DNA of 64,000 bases from Nitrobacter sp051912485 (lineage in GTDB: Bacteria > Pseudomonadota > Alphaproteobacteria > Rhizobiales > Xanthobacteraceae), in contig NZ_CP196822.1 in the NCBI RefSeq assembly GCF_051912485.1, positions 1,984,001 to 2,048,000 of the forward strand, given 5' to 3'. The translations under genes were made by a program, and so were the position numbers. Below are positions 14,549-21,290 of the stretch, piece by piece. How positions within the stretch are numbered: the stretch's first letter is position 1; every line of letters begins with the position of its first letter. The notes below the pieces were generated by a model. That model ran no database searches. It was not told where the DNA came from and saw only the letters and a list, made by a program, of their open reading frames with translations.

Positions 14549-15154
14549 TCAAGCCCAGTCGGCCGAGAACACCGAACACCTGGCCCGGTTGGCATTGATG
14601 CTGACGAAGCCGACCATCATATGCCGGAACGTCCTTCGGCTGTTGGGCTTCACGACGCCATCGATCGTGTGACGGCGCGCGGTCACGTAACCGCCATCCC
14701 GGTTGCGGAAGGAGCAGACAAGCTCGATTTGATTCACCGCATAGTCGTTGCTGTTGCGGATCGTCAGCGTCACCAGCGCCTTCGATCCCAGTCCGCCGCG
14801 CCGAAGCGATTGCCGCAGCACTGTCACGCCATCGATTGATGCCACCGTTGGCGTGACGCGAACGGGCGAATTGGAAACAGCCCCCTCATCGCCGGATAGG
14901 TCCGCAGGCGTAACGTTGCTCTCCTTAACACCGGCGGCGTGACCTGAGAGGGTGGCATCTGGGATGACCGCGCTTAGCGCCGGCGGCTCACGCTGTGGAT
15001 TTGCGGCATCCGCCCGGAAGAAAATCCAGCCGCAGGCTACGATCATCGAAATCAGAAGGATCCATGAAGGATATGTGAGATGGCCGTTGCGCGTCATCGC
15101 GGTGCGCGCTGAAAGGAGGCCGTTCCATCCCCGATCTGACAGTCTGATGCTCAT
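14549..15154 (-). CDS. Membrane-anchored protein with a beta-sandwich-like domain
   Basis: About 201 residues. One membrane helix lies near residues 30-47 (WILLISMIVACGWIFF), followed by a Ser/Pro-rich linker. The C-terminal domain (SIDGVTVLRQSLRRGGLGSK, ALVTLTIRNSNDYAVNQIEL, VCSFRNRDGGYVT) resembles an immunoglobulin-like or transglutaminase-C-like fold of 'N-D-x-V' type often seen in envelope proteins. The domain faces the periplasm. The exact start is uncertain (15154 or 15097). It is downstream of the two GG-leader peptides on the same strand. Confidence 0.6.
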   Translation of the reverse strand: MSIRLSDRGWNGLLSARTAMTRNGHLTYPSWILLISMIVACGWIFFRADAANPQREPPALSAVIPDATLSGHAAGVKESNVTPADLSGDEGAVSNSPVRVTPTVASIDGVTVLRQSLRRGGLGSKALVTLTIRNSNDYAVNQIELVCSFRNRDGGYVTARRHTIDGVVKPNSRRTFRHMMVGFVSINANRARCSVFSADWA

Positions 15155-15349
15155 CGCCGTGCCATCTGTTGGCAGCGATTGTACAAAGCCAGCCACGCCG
15201 GGGCCTGGGCAGGCCGCGCACATCACCGCTTAGCGAATAATGGCGGTAACAGAAAATGGTTCCTTTGCGACGCGGCCTCCGTTCGTCAATGCTGCACCAG
15301 AAGAGCCCGGCCGATCGGGCCAGGCTCCACGAGTTCAGACAGCCGCCGC

Positions 15350-15529
15350 TTACTTGGGCTGCCACTTCGCATACGGTAGGGTCGGGCCGCCGCCGGTGCT
15401 GATGTAGCCGACGGTGAGCGTGCCCTTGTCCATCGAAATCTTGATGACGGTACCCTGCGCCAGCACCTCTCCGCCGCTGACCGCATCGAGTTCGTTCATC
15501 GTCAATTCGCGCATGTCGCAATTCGTCAT
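15350..15529 (-). CDS. Double-glycine-leader small peptide, copy 1
   Basis: A 59-residue protein. The leader MTNCDMRELTMNELDAVSGG ends in Gly-Gly and carries the class II bacteriocin-type motif L-x(3)-E-L-D-x-V-S-G-G. The predicted mature tail is about 39 residues: EVLAQGTVIKISMDKGTLTV, then GYISTGGGPTLPYAKWQPK. Family knowledge: such leaders are cut after GG by C39-peptidase ABC exporters. The tail is homologous to that of the next gene (shared G-x-L-x-(V/I)-G, GGP-x-x-P-x-A-x-W-x-P). A ribosome site GGAG lies upstream. No exporter or modification enzyme is visible nearby. Confidence 0.75.
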   Translation of the reverse strand: MTNCDMRELTMNELDAVSGGEVLAQGTVIKISMDKGTLTVGYISTGGGPTLPYAKWQPK

Positions 15530-15604
15530 TGTAAATCTCCTTTGAATTCGTGACGGACAAATCTTCGTTCCGCCTGTTGACCGGGATGGTGGTGAGCCGG
15601 GGTT

Positions 15605-15790
15605 CTATTTGAGTGGAATCCATTCGGCTGACGGCATAGCCGGCCCGCCATCGATGCTGACAGTCCCGATCGCCAGAATTCCCTTCCCGTTCACATCGAT
15701 TAACGTCGTTTTCCTCACCTCGGTGTGGACCGTGCCGCCGCTGACTGCATCCAGTTCACCGATCGTGAGGTCACGTATTCCGCTCGTCAT
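15605..15790 (-). CDS. Double-glycine-leader small peptide, copy 2
   Basis: A 61-residue protein. The leader MTSGIRDLTIGELDAVSGG has the same L-T-x-x-E-L-D-A-V-S-G-G signature as the copy 75 bp downstream. The tail of 42 residues reads TVHTEVRKTTLIDVNGKGIL, then AIGTVSIDGGPAMPSAEWIP and LK. GGAG is placed 6-9 nt before the ATG. The pair arose by duplication. Possible roles are a microcin/bacteriocin, a signal peptide or an undescribed RiPP precursor; no Cys or Ser/Thr array pointing to a specific modification is present. A CRP-like palindrome lies 78 bp upstream of the ATG. Confidence 0.75.
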   Translation of the reverse strand: MTSGIRDLTIGELDAVSGGTVHTEVRKTTLIDVNGKGILAIGTVSIDGGPAMPSAEWIPLK

Positions 15791-15868
15791 TGCTGATCTC
15801 CGTTTTGTTCTCTCGGAAAGAACCACTCCCTCCGTGACATCTGTGTAGTTCAGCGGCACATGACCCAC

Positions 15869-15884
15869 CGTGACCTGGATCACA
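15869..15884 (-). promoter_or_regulatory. CRP/FNR-superfamily-like palindrome upstream of GG-leader genes
   Basis: CGTGACCTGGATCACA matches TGTGA-N6-TCACA at 9 of 10 conserved positions and has perfect GTGA/TCAC half-sites. It lies 78 bp upstream of the ATG at 15790. The spacing is close to that of activator sites of this superfamily. The cognate regulator is unknown. Confidence 0.4.
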
Positions 15885-16070
15885 CAGATTGGAGCTAGAC
15901 GAAAATGTACGGACGGCCGTAATCCCGTGGGCAACCGAGGTTCCGGTCTGCCCCTCCTCCTTCAGAATATTCAATCACGCAGACAGCCGGTGTTGACGAG
16001 AACCGGTGAGCCGCCATAAGCAGGCGTGCAGCGGCTGCGATCGGCGTCAGGGCGCGAGCGGTTGAACGCA

Positions 16071-16100
16071 AAAGGCCCTCAGGAAATGGAGGGCCTTTTT
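16071..16100. terminator. Rho-independent terminator
   Basis: AAAAGGCCCTC / GAGGGCCTTTTT stem (GGCCCTC 16074-16080 with GAGGGCC 16089-16095) with an 8-nt loop and T5 at 16096-16100. The A-tract on the left would let it act in either direction. No gene clearly ends into it on the plus strand, so it may insulate the GG-leader promoter region from 16205. Confidence 0.7.
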
Positions 16101-16204
16101 GTTATGCGCGCGCTCGATGTGTGAAACGCGCCGCTTCCAGCGGAGGACTAGCCTCGTAACGGATGCCGCCTATCTTAAAGGGACCGGCTGTCAGGAGCAT
16201 GACG

Positions 16205-16420
16205 ATGAGCGATGAGGACGAGCAGCAGATACGGGAGATACTGGCGCGCTTCAGCGACGGGCCCGAAAGCAAGGACGCAAAGGTGCAGCAGGTCAAAGAG
16301 ACTCTAGAGGCCTTCCTCGAGAACGGGCCCGGCACGCGGGAGGAGCGGCAGCTGATAGTGCTCGATAAGCTTCTCCTGATAGACGCTTCTTTTAATGATT
16401 TCCGGAGCAAGCGGAACTAG
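16205..16420 (+). CDS. Small acidic helical protein, tandem paralog 1
   Basis: A 71-residue protein, MSDEDEQQIREILARFSDGP and so on, probably all alpha-helical and cytoplasmic. It shares with the next gene the pattern 'V(K/R)x(T)(V/L)xxFLENGPGxxxxRRQ/RQLxxxxKxxxxxDxxxxDF'. The second ATG (16205) is chosen because AGGAG lies 7 nt before it. No known family was recognised. Confidence 0.6.
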   Translation: MSDEDEQQIREILARFSDGPESKDAKVQQVKETLEAFLENGPGTREERQLIVLDKLLLIDASFNDFRSKRN

Positions 16421-16469
16421 TCGCGTAGGCGCGCGGTTATGAACGGGAGCAGCCGGGAGGACCGTGGCA

Positions 16470-16682
16470 ATGAACGACATCGAAGAGCGGGTACAGGAAA
16501 TCATGGCGGAGTACGGCGACCTAGTCACGGGAGAGGAGCCGCAGGTAGCGGAGTTCAAGAGGACGGTGCAGGACTTCCTTGAGAACGGCCCCGGAATGCC
16601 CGACCAGCGGCGCCAGGCGTTGTTCAAGCATATGAAGGACTGGGATCCCCAGTACAAAGACTTCCTGATCAGCCCGAACTGA
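16470..16682 (+). CDS. Small acidic helical protein, tandem paralog 2
   Basis: A 70-residue protein, MNDIEERVQEIMAEYGDLVT, with the shared core FLENGPGMPDQRRQALFKHM and end DPQYKDFLISPN. It lies 49 bp after paralog 1 and has its own ribosome site GGGAGG. Both copies have stayed open and diverged, so both are probably used. Function is unknown. Confidence 0.65.
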   Translation: MNDIEERVQEIMAEYGDLVTGEEPQVAEFKRTVQDFLENGPGMPDQRRQALFKHMKDWDPQYKDFLISPN

Positions 16683-16685
16683 ATA

Positions 16686-17045
16686 TCAGGAGGGCGGCTG
16701 GTCGCTGTTCCGCGCGGGCGGCATCTGACTGGATCGTTCCTGCTTGAGCTCCTGCTCGGCCTGATGATAGAACTCCTCGGCACGCCCTTCGGGACTGCCG
16801 GCCTGCTCCCAAAGCTTGTTAGCGCGCTTGATTATCTCTGCTCTGTCCGGATTTTCCATACCTGTCCGCCGTTCGACTTCTTGCGCCATCTTTATCCAAT
16901 CGTCCGCGAGGTTCAGCCACATCTGCCTGTTGGGATAGTCCAAGCAGTTCTCCGCCTGTTTGCGGCACTCCGCTGCCTTCCGTCGATAGAGCTCAATATG
17001 GTGGTCGGATACGCCATACGAATAATCCGCCATGCTTCCTGACAT
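16686..17045 (-). CDS. DUF2934-containing protein
   Basis: About 119 residues. The N-terminal helical part YRRKAAECRKQAENCLDYPN resembles a repeat of unknown role found with DUF2934. The C-terminal part IIKRANKLWEQAGSPEGRAE, EFYHQAEQEL matches the DUF2934 consensus 'R A Y x L W E x A G x P E G R x x E F W x x A E x E L'. The start is ambiguous (17045 or 17033). Function is unknown. It converges on the tandem paralogs with only 3 bp between the stop codons. Confidence 0.75.
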   Translation of the reverse strand: MSGSMADYSYGVSDHHIELYRRKAAECRKQAENCLDYPNRQMWLNLADDWIKMAQEVERRTGMENPDRAEIIKRANKLWEQAGSPEGRAEEFYHQAEQELKQERSSQMPPARNSDQPPS

Positions 17046-17069
17046 CATTCCTTGCTTGGTTGCAGGTAT

Positions 17070-17109
17070 GCACGGCCCCACAGGAACGGGGGAGACTGCG
17101 GGGCCGTGC
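17070..17109. repeat. Inverted repeat with 10-bp perfect stem
   Basis: GCACGGCCCC (17070-17079) pairs with GGGGCCGTGC (17100-17109) around a 20-nt loop. It lies between the PRC-barrel gene stop (17159) and the DUF2934 gene start, on the path of minus-strand transcription. It has no U-run, so it could be an operator, an RNA stabilising hairpin or a weak terminator. Confidence 0.5.
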
Positions 17110-17158
17110 GGGGCTGCGTGGTCTACGCGCAGCCCACAATTCCGTCCGAGACTTGCTC

Positions 17159-17536
17159 CTATTCAAGGGCAGAATGGGTAATGCGGGAGCCGTAGTAGTC
17201 ATCGACCGATTTGGAGCGCCCCGGCTCTTCCCAATTCCAGCTGTTCTCGGAAGCGTACTTCGGCGCGCCGTTGAGCTGGTCCGCCGTGATGCCGGTGCGG
17301 TAGCCGCCGACGCGGGTATCGTATTTCAAGGCATTCCAGGGCAGCGGATAGTGGTCGTTGCCGATTCCGAGGAATCCGCCGAATCCCAGCACGGCGTACG
17401 ACACGCGCCCGCTCGTCTTCTCGATCATGACGCGCTCGATCGTTCCGATCTCCTGGTCGTCGGGGCCGTACACCGCGGTGCCCGCGACCTTGTCGCTGCC
17501 GATCAGTGTGCTTGTCTCTCTCGCTTCGGTGGCCAT
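17159..17536 (-). CDS. PRC-barrel domain protein
   Basis: A 125-residue protein. Residues 8-80 form a PRC-barrel: TLIGSDKVAGTAVYGPDDQE, IGTIERVMIEKTSGRVSYAV, LGFGGFLGIGNDHYPLPWNA. Stand-alone PRC proteins of this type are common in rhizobia, often near stress genes, with unknown partners. The start at 17536 is chosen for the AAGGAG 7 nt upstream; a 12-codon longer frame lacks support. Cytoplasmic. Confidence 0.85.
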   Translation of the reverse strand: MATEARETSTLIGSDKVAGTAVYGPDDQEIGTIERVMIEKTSGRVSYAVLGFGGFLGIGNDHYPLPWNALKYDTRVGGYRTGITADQLNGAPKYASENSWNWEEPGRSKSVDDYYGSRITHSALE

Positions 17537-17590
17537 GCAATGCTCCTTCGTTGGGAGGGAAAAACGCGGCAAGTGCGCCGAATGTTCCCA

Positions 17591-17752
17591 TCACCGCGCA
17601 TTGTAAGAGCCCTCGTTCCATCGCGCCCAGCGCGTTCCCTTGCCTTTCATCGAGGGATGCATCCGCTCGCCGCTGAACTCCGCGCGAAATATCTCGGCGT
17701 GCTCCTCCATGGCGAACAGAAACATTTGATAGAACTTATTCTCCTCCATCAT
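17591..17752 (-). CDS. Small conserved-looking hypothetical protein
   Basis: A 53-residue frame, MMEENKFYQMFLFAMEEHAE, IFRAEFSGERMHPSMKGKGT, RWARWNEGSYNAR. It has a good ribosome site (GAGGGGCC just upstream). The charged, non-repetitive sequence and the position 54 bp upstream of the PRC-barrel gene on the same strand support a real gene, possibly co-transcribed. No family was recognised. Confidence 0.5.
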   Translation of the reverse strand: MMEENKFYQMFLFAMEEHAEIFRAEFSGERMHPSMKGKGTRWARWNEGSYNAR

Positions 17753-17797
17753 GGCCCCTCTTCCTTGAGGGACCTTCTTTTGATAGACCCCCGCTGA

Positions 17798-17873
17798 GCC
17801 CGCTTAGCTCAGTTGGTAGAGCAGTGGTTTTGTAAACCTCAGGTCGCTGGTTCGAGTCCGGCAGCGGGCACCA
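17798..17873 (+). tRNA. tRNA-Thr (anticodon TGT)
   Basis: 76 nt including CCA: starts GCCCGCTTAGCTCAGTTGG, anticodon loop TTTTGTAAA (TGT), T-arm GGTTCGAGTCC, end GCGGGCACCA. All stems pair. Confidence 0.97.
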
Positions 17874-18067
17874 TACAAACCCCATAAAATGGGGATTTCT
17901 TGTAAAATGAAGCTGCGCAATCATGCAGACATTCAGGAACAGACACAGCGCACATAGGACCATCAAAAGCCGGCAGTCCTCTCTGGACGACGTCAGCCGG
18001 ATAAGCCGCCGCACGAAAGGCCATAAGTTGGGGACGGCGGCTGGCGAGAGACCGTAGAGTCTACACG

Positions 18068-18352
18068 CTACTTCTTGTCCGGCTCGACCGTTGTTTTGGA
18101 AGAGCCCTCCGGCGCCGGCTGCATACTTGGTGGGCTCTCGCCCTGCGGACTTTCTGCAGGAGCGCCGCCGGACCCGGTCTCAACAGGACCGGTCCACCCC
18201 TGCGGTTGCAGATGACCCTTAGCTTCCGGCGTCACGGTCCGGCCAGTGTTGTGTTCAGACTTGTTTGGTTGTTTGGATTCCGAATTTGTCTGAGCGCTGG
18301 CAATCCCGACTAAGCACGCCGTACAGGTAGCAATAACCAGTATACGGTGCAT
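18068..18352 (-). CDS. Small secreted polar protein
   Basis: A 94-residue protein. Residues 1-20 (MHRILVIATCTACLVGIASA) form a signal peptide. The mature part is polar and Pro/Ser/Gly/Glu-rich with no predicted fold (QTNSESKQPNKSEHNTGRTV onward) and a Lys-rich end. GGAG lies 8-11 nt before the ATG. Disordered exported proteins like this are frequent in the group; function is unknown. Confidence 0.6.
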   Translation of the reverse strand: MHRILVIATCTACLVGIASAQTNSESKQPNKSEHNTGRTVTPEAKGHLQPQGWTGPVETGSGGAPAESPQGESPPSMQPAPEGSSKTTVEPDKK

Positions 18353-18619
18353 GGTAGTCCTCCGATCATATGCGCTTTCAACAGCCCCAGCGGTGCGGAG
18401 TTCCAATCATCCTGAGGGTGCCCAACAAAGAAAACGCCGGTGTCCATTGCGCTATGTCGAACGTCTCTCCCTGCATGTGAGATTCCCGAATTCGCCCGCG
18501 CGCGCCGCACCGCCGTTTGCGAACTCGGTTGATACAATCGCTCCGTCAACCTCGGCTGAAATAGTCGGAACGCGAGCAGATCGGCTCCGCACAGATTCCA
18601 CACCACAATCGCAGCCAGA

Positions 18620-19405
18620 TCATCGACCGGGCGCTGGAGCCGTCGCCGCATCAACTGCTGCCCGCGAGCGGCGGAGCCATTCGTCGAGACCGATCTGGCC
18701 GAGGCGCGCTTCGCCCAATGGCACAAGCGAGAACTCATCGACCCGCCCGCCAAAATATCTGGCCTCGGGGTCGCACACGACCTCTCGCGGGTCGCCGACC
18801 TCCTTCAGATAGCGGGCAATGAGTTCGTTGAACGGCGCCCGTTCCGGACCAGCGATGTCGACGATACCATTTCGCGGTGCTGCAAGCGCCACATCGGCCA
18901 CCAGGGCAGCGACGTCATCGGCCGCGATGGGCTGGAAGAGGCCGGGCGAAATCCTGACCAGATTTCCATCCGTGCTTGAAGCAGCGATGGTACCGAGAAA
19001 TTCCATGAACTGGGTCGCGCGGACGATGGTGTAGGGGATGCCGGACGCCTCGATCAGTTTCTCCTGCGCAATCTTGGCGCGAAAGTAGCCGTTCTCCGGT
19101 GTCCGGTCCGTTCCGACGATGGAGAGCGCGACATGGTGCCGGACGCCTGCAGCAGTCTCTGCGGCTTGAAGGTTGCGGCCAGACGTTTCGAAGAACTCCA
19201 GCACCGCCTTGTTTTCAAACGACGGTGAATTGGCGAGATCGACCACGACGTGCGCGCCAGCCATCGCCTCTTTGAGCCCCTCTCCGGTGACGGCATTGAT
19301 CCCGTTTCGCGGCGAAGCCGCCACGACCTTGTGGCCGCCTTTGCGCAGAATCGCGACGACCTTCGACCCGATCAGGCCGGTACCGCCGATCACGACAATC
19401 TTCAT
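18620..19405 (-). CDS. NAD(P)-binding atypical short-chain dehydrogenase (NmrA-like)
   Basis: A 261-residue Rossmann protein. MKIVVIGGTGLIGSKVVAIL has the GGTGxIG dinucleotide motif. HVVVDLANSPSFENKAVLEF and GVRHHVALSIVGTD follow the atypical SDR5/NmrA pattern, which lacks the classical YxxxK pair. The C-terminal PFNELIARYLKEVGDPREVV is a substrate-domain helix. Such proteins act as redox sensors or reductases on small quinone-like or isoflavone-like substrates. It lies 90 bp downstream of guaA on the same strand. Confidence 0.85.
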   Translation of the reverse strand: MKIVVIGGTGLIGSKVVAILRKGGHKVVAASPRNGINAVTGEGLKEAMAGAHVVVDLANSPSFENKAVLEFFETSGRNLQAAETAAGVRHHVALSIVGTDRTPENGYFRAKIAQEKLIEASGIPYTIVRATQFMEFLGTIAASSTDGNLVRISPGLFQPIAADDVAALVADVALAAPRNGIVDIAGPERAPFNELIARYLKEVGDPREVVCDPEARYFGGRVDEFSLVPLGEARLGQIGLDEWLRRSRAAVDAATAPAPGR

Positions 19406-19494
19406 GAGTTACCCTTCCTTGTTGAAGACTGGAGATGCCTGCATTTGCCCGTAGCAAAATGCGGATCCGCGGATTCGTCATCGACTGACGCGCT

Positions 19495-21114
19495 CTACTC
19501 CCACTCGATCGTGCCTGGCGGCTTTGATGTGATGTCGTAGACAACACGATTCACGCCTTTGACTTCATTGATGATCCGCGTCGCGGTCTCACCTAAAAAC
19601 TTCATGTCGAAGGCGTAGAAGTCGGCGGTCATGCCGTCGGTCGAGGTCACCGCACGCAAGCCGACCACATAATCGTAGGTGCGGCTGTCGCCCATCACGC
19701 CGACGGTCTTCACCGGCAGCAGCACTGCGAACGCCTGCCATATCTTGTCGTAGAGCCCGGCCTTGCGGATCTGGTCGATGTAGACGGCATCGGCCTCGCG
19801 CAGGATGTCGAGCTTTTCGCTAGTGATCTCGCCAGGGCAGCGGATCGCGAGACCCGGGCCCGGGAACGGATGACGGCCGACGAAAATCTCCGGCAACCCG
19901 AGTTCGCGCCCCAGTACGCGCACCTCGTCCTTGAACAACTCGCGCAATGGCTCGACCAGTTTCATCTTCATGCGATCAGGCAGGCCGCCGACATTGTGGT
20001 GCGACTTGATCGTCACCGACGGGCCACCGGTAAACGACACGCTTTCGATCACATCAGGATAGAGCGTGCCTTGGGCGAGGAAGTCAGCCGATCCTTTTCC
20101 CAAGGCTGCGATCTTTTTCGCCTCCGCGTCGAACACGTCGATGAAGAGACGGCCGATGGTCTTGCGCTTCACTTCCGGGTCGGTAACGCCTGCCAGCTCA
20201 CCCAGGAATTGCTTCGATGCATCAACGTGGACCAGCGGGATGTTGTAGTGATGGCGGAACAGGTCGACCACCGTCTTGCCTTCGTCCTTGCGCAGCATGC
20301 CGTGGTCGACGAACACGCAGGTGAGCTGGTCGCCGATCGCCTCATGGATCAGGATCGCCGCCACCGATGAATCGACGCCGCCGGACAGGCCGCAGATCAC
20401 CCGGCCCTTGCCGACCTGTGCCCTGATCTTCTCGACCGCCTCCTCGCGAAACGCGCGCATGGTCCAGTCGCCGGTCAGCCCGGCGACCTTGCGGACGAAA
20501 TTGCGCAACAACTTGGCGCCGTCTGGCGTATGCACCACCTCGGGATGGAACTGCATCGCATAGAACTTGCGCGCATCGTCGGCGATCACCGCTATCGGCG
20601 AGCCCGGCGCCTTCGCCACGGCACGGAAACCGTCGGGCAGTTTGGTGACCCGGTCGCCATGGCTCATCCACACGTCGTAATGGCCGCCCTTCTCCCAGAC
20701 ACCGTCGAACAGCGCGCAGGCGTCGGTGACCTCGATCGCGGCACGGCCGAATTCGCGATGGTGGCCAGCCTCGACGGTGCCTCCGAGTTGCTGCGCCATG
20801 GTCTGCTCACCGTAGCAGATGCCAAGCACGGGCAGGCCCGCCTTGAGGATCGACAGCGGCGCCACCGGCGCATCCTTGTCGAGCACGGAGGCGGGCCCGC
20901 CTGACAGAATCACCGCCTTCGGTTTCATCTGAAGAAAGGCCGCTTCCGCCTTCTGGAACGGGACGATTTCCGAATAGACCCCCTCCTCGCGAACGCGCCG
21001 CGCGATCAGTTGCGTGACCTGGGAGCCGAAATCGACGATGAGGATCTTGTCGTGCGCGGACAGATCTGGGGATGGGCCGGACGATGACGTGGAAGCTTTG
21101 CTGGGGGCTGTCAT
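19495..21114 (-). CDS. guaA: GMP synthase (glutamine-hydrolysing)
   Basis: A 539-residue protein converting XMP to GMP with glutamine and ATP. The class I amidotransferase domain spans residues 22-215: GICYGEQ holds the nucleophile Cys100, and FHPEVVHT holds the His and Glu. The PP-loop ATPase GLSGGVDSSVAAI lies near residue 246, and the GMPS dimerisation domain ends in the family's conserved TSKPPGTIEWE. It has a 20-residue Ser-rich N-terminal extension. It is the last purine gene of the leftward guaB-rsmB-guaA neighbourhood. Confidence 0.97.
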   Translation of the reverse strand: MTAPSKASTSSSGPSPDLSAHDKILIVDFGSQVTQLIARRVREEGVYSEIVPFQKAEAAFLQMKPKAVILSGGPASVLDKDAPVAPLSILKAGLPVLGICYGEQTMAQQLGGTVEAGHHREFGRAAIEVTDACALFDGVWEKGGHYDVWMSHGDRVTKLPDGFRAVAKAPGSPIAVIADDARKFYAMQFHPEVVHTPDGAKLLRNFVRKVAGLTGDWTMRAFREEAVEKIRAQVGKGRVICGLSGGVDSSVAAILIHEAIGDQLTCVFVDHGMLRKDEGKTVVDLFRHHYNIPLVHVDASKQFLGELAGVTDPEVKRKTIGRLFIDVFDAEAKKIAALGKGSADFLAQGTLYPDVIESVSFTGGPSVTIKSHHNVGGLPDRMKMKLVEPLRELFKDEVRVLGRELGLPEIFVGRHPFPGPGLAIRCPGEITSEKLDILREADAVYIDQIRKAGLYDKIWQAFAVLLPVKTVGVMGDSRTYDYVVGLRAVTSTDGMTADFYAFDMKFLGETATRIINEVKGVNRVVYDITSKPPGTIEWE

Positions 21115-21160
21115 GGCAAGGAATTACGCGACCGGCACCGGCCTCGCAACCCCGAAGGAC

Positions 21161-21266
21161 CGTCATTGCAAGCGAAGCGAAGCAATCCAGAAAAAACGGC
21201 AAACCGGATTGCTTCGTCGCTGCGGAGACGACGCTCCGCGTCGGCCGTATGCTCCTCGCAATGACG
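21161..21266. repeat. Palindromic intergenic repeat (Bradyrhizobiaceae REP-like)
   Basis: CGTCATTGCAAGCGAAGCGA ... GCTCCTCGCAATGACG: the outer arms are inverted copies (CGTCATTGC / GCAATGACG), and an inner copy pairs GCAATCCAG-like with GGATTGCTTCGTCGC. This is a well-known dispersed palindromic repeat type in Bradyrhizobium and Rhodopseudomonas genomes. It sits between guaA and rsmB and could form a long RNA hairpin. Only one full copy is seen in the window. Confidence 0.8.
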
Positions 21267-21290
21267 ATGATTCAGCCTTAACCCAAAGTC

